9,283 nucleotides of DNA from an uncultured Burkholderiales bacterium (lineage in GTDB: Bacteria > Pseudomonadota > Gammaproteobacteria > Burkholderiales > Burkholderiaceae_C), in assembly GCA_903925445.1 (NCBI GenBank), contig CAIYFE010000139.1:1-9283 (forward strand), in the 5' to 3' direction. The translations under genes and the position numbers were made by a program. The notes under the pieces are model-generated. The model did not search any database. It was given only the letters and a program-made list of their open reading frames with translations, and had not been told where the DNA came from. Below are positions 1 through 7,800 of the stretch, one piece after another. Positions within the stretch are counted from its first letter, which is position 1, and each line of letters opens with the position of its first letter.

Positions 1-2
1 CC

Positions 3-1001
3 ACCGGACAAGCCATCAAGCTGCATTGGATAGTGACACAAGAGCAGGCTTTCGACGTTTTGGCTTTCACCTGGCAAAGCAATTACTTATTGATTGCGTC
101 GTACATGACCTTGTTGTTTGTCAACTTCGGTTATTTCGGTTTTGTCCTTGAAAAGGTAGAAAAGCTCAAAGGTGAAGCCCAAACCAAAGAGCGAATTTCG
201 GCTTGGTATTCCAACGAGTTATTCAAACTGAATCAAACCCTGCAAGAAACCGTTGTCGAAAAAGAGGAATTGCTGCGCAACCTCACGCTTTCCAACAAGG
301 CCATTGGCATGGGCGCCTTGGCCGGCGCCTTGGCGCACGAGCTCAACCAACCCCTCACGGCCATTGGTTTAGAAGCGCAAACCCATTTGATGCGCCTTGA
401 ACAAGACCACGCCCTTGATGCAACAGATCTTCGTGCGAGCCTGGGCTACATCAACAACGACGCCAAGCGAGCTGCTGACATCATTCGAAAATTGCGCGTG
501 ATTTTTAACCGCGAATCCAGTGGCTTTCAAAAACTGCAGGTGCTGGATTTGATTCACGACGTGTGCGCACTGGCTCTGCCAGAAGCGCAGCGCTCGGGCA
601 TTGCCATTGACGTTGAATGCGACCCAGCGCAATTCATTCATGCAGATCCCACGCAGCTGCACCAAGTGCTTTTGAATTTACTCACCAATGCAATTCACAG
701 CGTTCAGCAACGCGCTTTGCTGGACAACTGCGATGGCAAGATTTTGATCAGCACAACCGTGCAAAGTTCACGCATCGTATTAAGCGTGCAAGACAATGGC
801 ACTGGTTTTCCGAAAGACTGGAAGCCTCAACAGCTGGAAATATTTGAATCCAATCGCCCGCGAGGCATGGGCATTGGCTTGTGGCTGAGCCACAAAATTG
901 TTCAGTTGCACGGCGGGCAACTGAACTTTTTCAATCTCGCCCCTTGCGGTGCAAAAGTCAGCGTTGACTTTGCCAACGCCGAGCAAATGCACATTGGCTA
1001 G
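3..1001 (+). CDS. Sensor histidine kinase, 5'-truncated by window edge
   Basis: This is the C-terminal part of a membrane-bound two-component sensor kinase, which would autophosphorylate on His and pass phosphate to a response regulator not in the window. The frame is open from base 3 with no stop, so the GTG at 33 is probably internal; residues below count from it. A hydrophobic segment at 17-38 looks like the last membrane helix of an unseen sensor region. A charged, probably coiled-coil linker follows at 40-88. The H-box ALAHELNQPLTAI has the phospho-acceptor His102, a HisKA type seen in DctB/FixL/NtrB-like kinases. The ATP-binding domain has an N-box around 209-221 (Asn215, Asn219), G1 DNGTG at 254-258, and G2 GMGIGL at 278-283. 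All catalytic motifs are intact. The stop at 999-1001 lies 3 bp from the convergent small gene. The signal sensed and the partner regulator cannot be told from here. Confidence 0.93.
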   Translation, partial: TGQAIKLHWIVTQEQAFDVLAFTWQSNYLLIASYMTLLFVNFGYFGFVLEKVEKLKGEAQTKERISAWYSNELFKLNQTLQETVVEKEELLRNLTLSNKAIGMGALAGALAHELNQPLTAIGLEAQTHLMRLEQDHALDATDLRASLGYINNDAKRAADIIRKLRVIFNRESSGFQKLQVLDLIHDVCALALPEAQRSGIAIDVECDPAQFIHADPTQLHQVLLNLLTNAIHSVQQRALLDNCDGKILISTTVQSSRIVLSVQDNGTGFPKDWKPQQLEIFESNRPRGMGIGLWLSHKIVQLHGGQLNFFNLAPCGAKVSVDFANAEQMHIG

Positions 1002-1004
1002 CGA

Positions 1005-1175
1005 TCAACCGCCTTTGCTAGGACGTTTGCCTGGGTTCTTTTTGCTGCGTGTTGCCACACCACGTTCCAAACTCACGCGCTGACCGCGACCAGCGGTGCG
1101 AGGTGCAGTGCCAGGAAGTGGAACAGGCGCTGGAGTACGTTTGCGATCGGCTTCGGTGACGATTTTGTTTCCCAT
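1005..1175 (-). CDS. Small highly basic hypothetical protein (56 aa)
   Basis: The frame encodes 56 residues starting MGNKIVTEADRKRTPAP and ending KKNPGKRPSKGG. It is rich in Lys, Arg, Pro and Gly, with almost no hydrophobic core, no signal peptide and no membrane segment. I recognise no family. The composition suggests a nucleic-acid- or ribosome-associated protein, but that is inference. An upstream in-frame ATG at 1220 would add 15 residues, but it sits inside a hairpin and the added residues (WPNYGFYFTLW) look unlike the rest. The ATG at 1175 has a GGAAA about 5-9 bases upstream and is preferred. The gene follows the RhlE-like helicase on the same strand after a 77-bp gap. It could be co-transcribed or have its own promoter. 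It ends 3 bp from the oppositely oriented kinase. Confidence 0.6.
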   Translation of the reverse strand: MGNKIVTEADRKRTPAPVPLPGTAPRTAGRGQRVSLERGVATRSKKNPGKRPSKGG

Positions 1176-1212
1176 TTTTATTTTCCAAAGAGTGAAGTAA
1201 AACCCGTAATTA

Positions 1213-1235
1213 GGCCACATCTTGTGGCCATTTTT
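1213..1235 (+). terminator. Hairpin between helicase and small gene, possible weak terminator
   Basis: A perfect 7-bp stem (GGCCACA, 1213-1219, with TGTGGCC, 1223-1229) has a 3-base loop, followed on the + strand by A and five T. In form it is a weak intrinsic terminator for + transcription, which could stop read-through from the kinase. On the minus strand, downstream of the helicase stop, the stem is preceded by A residues and followed by TAATTAC. There it would be a poor intrinsic terminator, but it could still be a 3'-end stabiliser or processing site. A separate 10-bp palindrome, TCAACGTTGA at 1240-1249, lies between it and the helicase stop. Function is inferred from shape only. Confidence 0.4.
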
Positions 1236-1252
1236 GCAGTCAACGTTGAAAA

Positions 1253-2902
1253 TTAACGCGCAACGCGTGGTTTAGGCGTGCGTTTTTTGGCATCAAACCC
1301 ACCCCCGAAAGGTTTTGCACTTGATCGCGCGGGTTTGTCAAACGGCGTACGTCCAGCCTCAAAACCGACTTGACGGGGGCCGCGTGCTGGACGGTCATCA
1401 AAGCTGCGCGGTGCGGCATTGCGATTGTCAAACCGGTTGTCAAAGCGGTCATTGCCACCGCCGCCACCAAAGCTGCGACGACCTTCAAATTTGCCACCGC
1501 CTTTGCGACCACCAAAGCCATCGTTGCCGCGGCCACGCTCCAAGCGCTGGGTAGGCTCCAAGCCAGGAATCACTTCGACCGCAATGGGTTGGCGTGTGTA
1601 GGCTTCGATGTCAAAGATTTTGCGTTTGTCGCGGAATTCCGCCATCGTGATGGCCAAACCGTCACGACCCGCGCGACCCGTGCGGCCAATGCGGTGGGTG
1701 TAGTCTTCGGATTTCATGGGCAAGCCAAAGTTGAACACGTGCGTGATGGTGGGCACGTCAATGCCGCGCGCGGCCACATCGGTGGCGACCAAAAACTGCA
1801 CTTGTCCTTGGCGCAAGGCCATCAAGCGGCGATTGCGCAAACCTTGGCTCAATGCGCCATGCAAGGCAACCGCGGAGAAGCCGTCTTGTTGCAAATCGTT
1901 GGCCAAGCCGTCGCATTCGATTTGGGTGCTGGCAAAAATAATGGCTTGGTCAATCGCTGGATCGCGCAACCAATGGTCGAGCAATTTGCGTTTGTGGTGA
2001 GCGTTGTCCGCCCAATGCAGCACTTGGCGGATGTTGTTGTGTTTTTCTTGTGGCGAATCGATTTGAACGCGCTGCGGTTGACGCATCACGCGGGTGGCCA
2101 GCTGTTGAATGCGGGGCGCGAAAGTGGCACTGAACATCATGGTCTGGCGACGGTCGATGGTGAGCTGGTTGATCTCGGCCAAATCGTCCGAGAAACCCAA
2201 ATCCAACATGCGGTCGGCTTCGTCGACCACCAAAAACTGCACTTGGTCCAACTTGATTAGCCTGGAACGCTGCAAATCGAGCAAGCGCCCTGGCGTTGCC
2301 ACGACCAAGTTTGCGTTTTGCAACTTGGCAATTTGCAATTGGTAAGGCATACCGCCGACCACATTGGCCACGCGCAAACCGCGGCAATGCTTGACCAATT
2401 CGATGGCGTCGTGCGCGACTTGTTGCGCCAATTCGCGGGTGGGACAAACCACCAAAGCGCCTGGCGTAGGGGCTTTGAAGTTGCGGGGGTTGGTGGGGTC
2501 TTTGCGGCGCGCGCGTTTGGGCGCAGGCTCGCCATTTGCGGCGGCGGCGTCAACTTGGGCTTGCCACTCGGCGTTTTCTTTGGCGTTTTGAGCGTGCATT
2601 TGCTCAATCAAGGTGTTGAGCACAGGCAACAAGAAGGCTGCGGTTTTGCCGCTGCCGGTTTGGCTTGAGACCATCAAGTCGTTGAACTTGCCTTCAGTGC
2701 CATTGGTTTTGGCCAAAGGAATGGTTTTGGATTGCACCGTGGTGGGCTGGGTGTAACCCAAGTCTTTGACAGCCGCGACCAGCTCTGGCGCGAGGCCGAG
2801 CAGTTCAAAACCATTGGGTTCGGCTTGCACGGGTGCAGCCAAAGTTTCGTCAGAAATAGAAATATCTGCTGGAACAGCGTCCAGCTCAAAAGAGTCAGTC
2901 AT
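1253..2902 (-). CDS. rhlE: DEAD-box ATP-dependent RNA helicase, RhlE-like
   Basis: This is a cytoplasmic ATP-dependent RNA helicase; the family remodels RNA duplexes in ribosome assembly, mRNA decay and cold adaptation. All superfamily 2 motifs are present in order in the 549 residues: Q-motif (GFELLGL at 31-37 to Gln57), motif I SSQTGSGKT (79-87), Ia PTRELAQQ (154-161), Ib TPGR (203-206), II DEAD (227-230), III SAT (258-260), IV IIFAST (321-326), V TDVAARGID (374-382), and VI HRIGRTGR (403-410). The tail after about 450 is basic, Gly/Arg-rich and low-complexity, with a Gly run near 479-483 and a tandem RFDNR, typical of an RNA-binding extension. About 46 residues separate the end of the motif I helix from the strand before Ia (101-146). 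I judge this longer than in E. coli RhlE by some 30 residues; it is charged and holds KRARRK. The start at 2902 has only a weak GGAT ribosome site. The rhlE name reflects family resemblance; another RhlE/SrmB-group paralogue is possible. Confidence 0.93.
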   Translation of the reverse strand: MTDSFELDAVPADISISDETLAAPVQAEPNGFELLGLAPELVAAVKDLGYTQPTTVQSKTIPLAKTNGTEGKFNDLMVSSQTGSGKTAAFLLPVLNTLIEQMHAQNAKENAEWQAQVDAAAANGEPAPKRARRKDPTNPRNFKAPTPGALVVCPTRELAQQVAHDAIELVKHCRGLRVANVVGGMPYQLQIAKLQNANLVVATPGRLLDLQRSRLIKLDQVQFLVVDEADRMLDLGFSDDLAEINQLTIDRRQTMMFSATFAPRIQQLATRVMRQPQRVQIDSPQEKHNNIRQVLHWADNAHHKRKLLDHWLRDPAIDQAIIFASTQIECDGLANDLQQDGFSAVALHGALSQGLRNRRLMALRQGQVQFLVATDVAARGIDVPTITHVFNFGLPMKSEDYTHRIGRTGRAGRDGLAITMAEFRDKRKIFDIEAYTRQPIAVEVIPGLEPTQRLERGRGNDGFGGRKGGGKFEGRRSFGGGGGNDRFDNRFDNRNAAPRSFDDRPARGPRQVGFEAGRTPFDKPARSSAKPFGGGFDAKKRTPKPRVAR

Positions 2903-3116
2903 GTTTTATCCGCGAGCCTTGAGGGCTGCGGCCTTCGTGGAAGGTTGAACAACATCAACCATCAAACGAAGTTCTACGCTGAAGGACTCAGCGCGGGCGG
3001 CTCTGCTAAATGAGCCCTTTGTGTGTGAGGAAGATGCGCGAACATTGATTCGGCGCCTCATGCGCCGATCAAGCCCGCTATTGTCGCACAGATTCGGGAA
3101 AACCCCGAATCTTTTT
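2903..3116 (-). promoter_or_regulatory. Structured leader/intergenic region upstream of the helicase
   Basis: This 214-bp gap between the tpsB stop and the helicase start holds no convincing gene. Three inverted repeats are visible. The first is GGTTGA/TCAACC with a 6-base loop (2943-2960). The second is a strong CGGCGC/GCGCCG hairpin with loop CTCAT (3051-3067), extendable to 3047-3070 with one bulged base. The third is the terminator-like hairpin at 3090-3112, listed separately. A shorter AGCC/GGCT pairing lies near 2914-2926. If the helicase mRNA starts in this gap, it has a long folded leader, a recurrent arrangement for bacterial RNA helicases that control their own expression. That regulatory role is inference; only the repeats are seen. 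Confidence 0.45.
3080..3088 (-). promoter_or_regulatory. Candidate extended -10 element for the helicase
   Basis: Read on the minus strand, TGC followed directly by GACAAT matches the extended -10 pattern (TGn, then 4 of 6 bases of TATAAT). It would place a start near 3073 and give a leader of roughly 170 bases that begins almost at once with the CGGCGC hairpin. No good -35 is found; the 17-18-base position falls in the terminator-like stem (TTCGGG). This is a weak prediction from consensus matching by eye. Confidence 0.22.
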
Positions 3117-3118
3117 TT
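3090..3118 (+). terminator. Intrinsic-terminator-like hairpin with + strand T-run
   Basis: A 9-bp stem (AGATTCGGG at 3090-3098, CCCGAATCT at 3104-3112) closes a 5-base AAAAC loop. The T-run starts at the last stem base (3112-3118, seven T). This is a textbook rho-independent terminator for transcription in the + direction, yet no + strand gene lies upstream of it within about 2 kb. On the minus strand it comes immediately after the tpsB stop codon, where an A-run precedes the stem and no T-run follows. There it would be an imperfect terminator or an mRNA 3'-end stabiliser for the tps operon. Confidence 0.65.
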
Positions 3119-4802
3119 AAAACATCGCGCTCAACTCCAACCAAGCGCGCAATTTGGAGGTCGATGACACCGAATCCGGTGCACCACCGAGCGGCGTGGC
3201 CAAAGAGCACTTGACGCGCATGTTGCGCGCTGTAGACCAATTCAAGCCAACCCCAGCGCCAGCCAATTGAGCCGAGTTGTTGCCCGCTCCCGGCCAAGGA
3301 TAAGCGTTGATGTTGACGGTTGCGTAGTCAAAAAATGCCAAACCTTGAAGTCGCCCCGGACCCAGCGCTCCCAAGTTGCGGCGCAACTCAAACGAAGTAT
3401 CCAAACCGACATCGCCGGTCACAGCGCTCACGTCGTAGGCTCTGACGCTGTTGGGGCCGCCCACGATGAGTTTTTGGGAGGGGTCCAAGTTCACGCTGGA
3501 CTTTTGACCTGTCACGCGGACAAAAAAATCATCGCCACTTTTGAGCGTTTGCAAATGCATGACGGTGAAGCTCAGTTTTGAAAAATTGCCTTGCGTGTAG
3601 GCGCTGGCCAAATCGCTGGCTTGGGCATCGGCATCGTCAAACGCGAGCGAACCTGTGGTGCCTGCTACGCGCCACGTGGTGGAGCGCCCCTCGCTGGTTC
3701 GGTCGCCCGTTGCGCTGAAAACAAACGCCGACAAATGACGCTTGTTGGTTGTGTTGGAGGCGTCAATGTCGTCTTCGAGTTGCGTGCGATCTGCTTGCAC
3801 TTGAAACGCCACGTTTTGATTGAGGCTGCGAATCCAAGGGTATTTGAACCAAGCGCTCATGACTTGCGCTGTGCCATGACTGCCCGATGCTTGTGCCGCA
3901 CCGCCCAGGTTGTAATTCATGTTTGAGAGGGAAGCCCCGGCGCGTGAACCGCCCGGCAAAGCCACACCTTCGTATGAGAAGTTGGTGTAACTCAAGCCCG
4001 AACCTGTGCTCAGGGTGTTCACGCTGGCCACGTCACCACGGTGCAAGGGGTTGAGCCAATTCAAGTTGGTGCTCAAGCGGTTGCGTCCGGTGTAGGCGTT
4101 GCCTGCGGTGTCCAACATACCGCGCCCGGTCAGTGGCGAGTCGCCGGCGGGTTTGGTGTCAATGTCCAAATCGCTTTCACCCACGCGCCCCCCGGGTTTG
4201 ACCAGCGACTCAGCGGTCAGTCCGGGCAGGTCGGTGAGCAACAAAATGGCGCGTTCAACGCCGTCTTGCATGATCAACTCACCACGCGTCAAGGCACCGT
4301 TGACGATGCCTTGGAGCACGTCGGGCTCAATGATGCTTTTATTTTTGAGTCGAACCCGTCCCAAACGCGCTTCCACGACCTGCACGCGAACCACGCCGTT
4401 GACAATTTTTTGCGCAGGAATGATGGCTCGCGTCAGCGAATAACCATGATTTTGGTAATGATCGCTGATGCGTTGCGCCACGGTCATCAAACCAGCCAAG
4501 CCCATGGGCTGACCCTCTTGATCAGCAATCAATGCATGCAGCTTCTCTGTGCTGTAAACCGTGTTGCCTTCAATCACAAAGCGACGCACCAAAAATGGTT
4601 TGGTGTCGCTGTACTGCTCTTGCTCAGCAGGACGCGGCAAGGCCTCTATGTTGCGCCCGGGCGACAACGGCTGACTTTGCGGAACTTGTTGCAACAAACT
4701 GCCAGCCCCCAGGGCGGGTGCATCCGCTGCAACGGCTGATTGACCTGCGCCTGCGGCCATGGCACACCAAGCCACGCCTAACGCACCTTTGCGAATTTTC
4801 AT
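3117..4802 (-). CDS. Two-partner secretion outer-membrane transporter (TpsB, ShlB/FhaC/HecB family)
   Basis: This outer-membrane pore should secrete the TpsA encoded just upstream. It has 561 residues, the usual length for the family. A Sec signal peptide ends near AVA at 23-25. Residues 34-50 (SLLQQVPQSQPLSPGR region) resemble the plug helix and linker of FhaC. POTRA 1 spans about 69-146 (FLVRRFVIEGNTVYS onward, with the HYQNHGYSLTRAIIP segment) and POTRA 2 about 147-220. The rest (221-561) should form the 16-stranded barrel. The conserved L6 loop motif is VRAYD at 453-457, followed by TGD at 462-464; FhaC has VRGY/VRGF, and the Ala variant is common in environmental relatives. The last residue is Phe, the expected C-terminal signal for barrel assembly. 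The start at 4802 lacks a clear Shine-Dalgarno, so translation may depend on the upstream gene 29 bp away. The secreted partner is inferred from adjacency. Confidence 0.93.
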   Translation of the reverse strand: MKIRKGALGVAWCAMAAGAGQSAVAADAPALGAGSLLQQVPQSQPLSPGRNIEALPRPAEQEQYSDTKPFLVRRFVIEGNTVYSTEKLHALIADQEGQPMGLAGLMTVAQRISDHYQNHGYSLTRAIIPAQKIVNGVVRVQVVEARLGRVRLKNKSIIEPDVLQGIVNGALTRGELIMQDGVERAILLLTDLPGLTAESLVKPGGRVGESDLDIDTKPAGDSPLTGRGMLDTAGNAYTGRNRLSTNLNWLNPLHRGDVASVNTLSTGSGLSYTNFSYEGVALPGGSRAGASLSNMNYNLGGAAQASGSHGTAQVMSAWFKYPWIRSLNQNVAFQVQADRTQLEDDIDASNTTNKRHLSAFVFSATGDRTSEGRSTTWRVAGTTGSLAFDDADAQASDLASAYTQGNFSKLSFTVMHLQTLKSGDDFFVRVTGQKSSVNLDPSQKLIVGGPNSVRAYDVSAVTGDVGLDTSFELRRNLGALGPGRLQGLAFFDYATVNINAYPWPGAGNNSAQLAGAGVGLNWSTARNMRVKCSLATPLGGAPDSVSSTSKLRAWLELSAMF

Positions 4803-4831
4803 AATTTCTAACTAACTTTTTTACTTAAACA
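4803..4831 (-). other. 29-bp tpsA-tpsB junction
   Basis: This short A/T-rich spacer lies between the tpsA stop and the tpsB start. I see no hairpin, terminator or promoter in it, so one transcript for both genes is likely. The purine-rich stretch before the tpsB ATG (AAAAAAGTTAGTTAGAAATT) has no good match to AGGAGG at usual spacing. This suggests low or coupled translation of the transporter relative to the exoprotein. Confidence 0.5.
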
Positions 4832-7800
4832 TCAATCATACGTCATCATTTTTGGCAATTTAGTTCCAAGCCTTGTAGAAGTTAGATTTAACTGCGTCGG
4901 AAATACAAGTTCTTGCAACAAGACCGCCTTGGATCCGCCATCTTGTGCGTCATCGGCTGAAGACAAAACGAAGTTGCTGCTGCCCGCCGCAGGTCGTGCC
5001 AATGCAATCACCACGGGCGCAGAAACGGGGGCTGCTGTGCTTTGCAACGCTTGGGACGCTGCGTTGTTCAACTTAGGAGGCGTGATGCTGGCTTTGGCCA
5101 AGGTTTGGCTTGTGCTTGACAAGCTGAAGTTGACGGGGTTGGCCAAAACGGGGCTCAAGCCAATCACTTTGTTGGCACCGACCTCTGGCGTTGCAAAAGC
5201 CGCTGTGATGGTGTAGCCCGTGAAGGCAACGGGCGCAGCCAGACTGCCGTTGGCTTTGGTGGCGTCGCCGTACTGCACGGCGGCAGAACCACCCGCGATC
5301 GTTGCAGCGGTGGTTTTGTCATAGGCCTTATCAACGCCCGTGACACCTGAAATGGTGACCAACGCTGGCGTGATGTTGGCCGATGTGCTGCTTTGCTGCG
5401 AGCTTGAGCTGGTCGTTGGTGTTGTCAACGCGTAGTTTTGCGTGTCCTTCAACACGGTTGTCAAATTCACGGTCTTTGCCGTTCCCACATCGGCAGTGGT
5501 GAACGTTCCTTTTTCGGTGTAAGCCGTGAAGGCTTGGCTCAAAGTAGAGCCATCGGCTTTGCTGGCGTCTCCCAACAACACCGTGCCAGTGCCAGCGGTG
5601 ACAGCGGCATTGGTGGTTTTGTCGTACACCTTGTTGGAGGCCGTGACGCCATTGACCGTGACTTGCGCGGCTGAAATATTGGCCTTGGTGGAAGTTTGAT
5701 TGGAGCTGCTTGTCGACAGCATGTAATTGGCATTCCCGCCCAACACAAAACTCACAGTTTTGCCCGTGCCCACGTTGGCATCTGAAAACGCCCCCGTGAG
5801 CGTGTAATCCGTGCTTTTGAGCGCGGTGGCCGTGCTGGCTACAGCGCCGTTGGCTTTGGTCGAATCCCCCAACTGAACGGTCGCCGTGCCGAGCGTGAGT
5901 TTGGCGTTGGTCGTGGTGTCGTAGACCTTGTTCGAAGCGATCACCCCGCTGATCGTGACCATCGCTTGCAAGATGTCTGCGCTGGCTGTGGTTTGCGAGC
6001 CGGTGCTTGCCAACGCATAATTTTTATCGGTCACGTTGGTCGAAATTGACACCGCTTTGGCAATCCCCGCATCGGGCGATGTGAAAGTGCCCGTGACGGT
6101 GTAACCGCTGGCCAATTGTGTGGGCGTTGCGAGCGAGCCATCTAGCTTGGTGGCGTCGCCCAATTGCGCCATCGCTTTTGAGCTGGTGACCGTGGCGTTT
6201 TTGGTGGTGTCATAGACCTTGCCGGAAACGACCACATCGCTGACGGTCACTTGTGCTGCTGAAATTTTTGCAGTCGTTGTGCTTTGGCTTGATGTGGCCA
6301 ACGCATAGTTGGTTTTATCGCTCAACGCCGTCGTCAAATTCACGGTGGAAGAATTCGTGCCCGTAATGGCTGCGCTGCTGGCAAAGCTACCCGTCACGGT
6401 GTAGCCCGATGTGTAAGAGCTGGCTGCCAAGGTCGAGCCATCCGCTTTGGATGAGTCCCCCAGAACCACAACCGCCGAACCTTGGTTGGTGATCAACGCG
6501 CCCGTGGTGGTGTCGTACACCTTGTTGGACGCTGTCACGCCACTGACCTTGACTAGGGCTTGGCTGATGTTTGCAGTGGCTGTGGTTTGGCTACTGCTGG
6601 ACAAAACGTAGTTGGTGTTGCCCAGCGAAGTTGCCAAGTTGACAGTTTTTGCGGCACCGGCTGTAGCGTCAGAAAAAGCACCCTTGACGGTGTAATCGGT
6701 GAAAGCGGTGGGGGAGGAGGTTGACGCATTTTTTCCATCCCATGCGCCCAAGCTCACCGTGGCAGAGATGTTGTTGTTTTTGATCGATGCATTGGTGGTG
6801 CCGTCATACACCTTGTTGTTGGCGACCACACCCGTGACGGTCACTTGCGCTTTGTCAATCGTCAACGTACCCGATTGGTAATTGAAGATGTAGCCGTCTT
6901 GGGTGGTGCCGTTTTTCAAGCCACCGGCTGTGATCGTGTAGGTGCCTGCGTTGCTCGCCCCCTTCGATGTGCCTGCGTCGTAATTCAAATTGCTGGTGTC
7001 TAGGTTACGTTCGTCATAGCTTTTATCGCCTGAATACGTTTTCACACCATTGCCACCGCTGAATGTGTAGCCGCCATAAGTTAACGCGAGGTCATTGGCC
7101 TTGACCACCACATGCGTCATCAGTCCTTGCAAAACCGGACCGTTGTCACCTGCCAACCATGTTTGGGTGAGATCCCAACCAGCCTTGGTGGCCGTTGTCG
7201 ATAAATCTGAGCTGAGGCTACCCGTCACGCCTGCCTGCGAAGCTGCGTTGCCCACACCGTTGCTTTGGCCTGTGCCATCGGTGCTCCACAAGTTGGCGGT
7301 GTAAGTTCCACCGCTGTCTTTCCCCACAAGCCCACCGACATTCGGGCCCGTTGCGCTGACTGCACCCGAGGCATACGAGTTGGCAACACTCCCGTTGTTG
7401 TTGCCCACCAAGCCGCCCACCGCATCTGCGCCGCTTACTGCGCCAGCGCTGTAGGCATTCGAAATAGAACCGCTGTTGTTACCCACCAAGCCGCCAACGT
7501 TCGAGTCTGAGCCCGTCACGCTTGCGGTGGCGTACACATGGCTCACGCTGCCGTCGTTCACACCCACCAAAGCGCCTACGTCACCCTTGCCCTGAACCGA
7601 GCCACCACTCAAGCCAATGTCACGCACCACACCGCCTTGACCCAAATGCCCAACCAAACCCACACCCGAAGCGTCCTGGTGGATGGCGATGTTTTGCACC
7701 GAATGCCCTAAACCAGCCAGCACGCCAGTGAAAGCGTTCGAAGCACCAATCGGTTGAAAGTCAATGCTCGAGGCGTCGATGTTGGAGCCCAAAGCATAGT

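Noticed and set aside
33..35. GTG as the start of the histidine kinase
   Set aside because: The frame stays open to base 3 with plausible residues (TGQAIKLHWI). A sensor kinase of this type needs more membrane or sensor sequence upstream, so the gene is taken as truncated by the window.
1370..2260. 296-codon + strand open frame opposite the helicase
   Set aside because: It is the antisense of a clear DEAD-box gene with every motif intact. The translation is Ala/Val-rich with no recognisable domain, and there is no ribosome site or promoter.
4041..4739. 232-codon + strand open frame opposite tpsB
   Set aside because: It is antisense to the POTRA and early barrel region. No domain, signal or ribosome site is seen; long antisense frames are common in GC-rich coding DNA.
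4832..5090. Contact-dependent inhibition toxin end with an immunity gene
   Set aside because: There is no VENN-like motif and no toxin-like C-terminal domain. tpsB follows after 29 bp with no small immunity frame between.
5087..7663. CRISPR or non-coding tandem repeat array
   Set aside because: The periodicity is in-frame protein repetition (about 27 and about 100 residues) with diverged DNA and no identical short repeats or uniform spacers.
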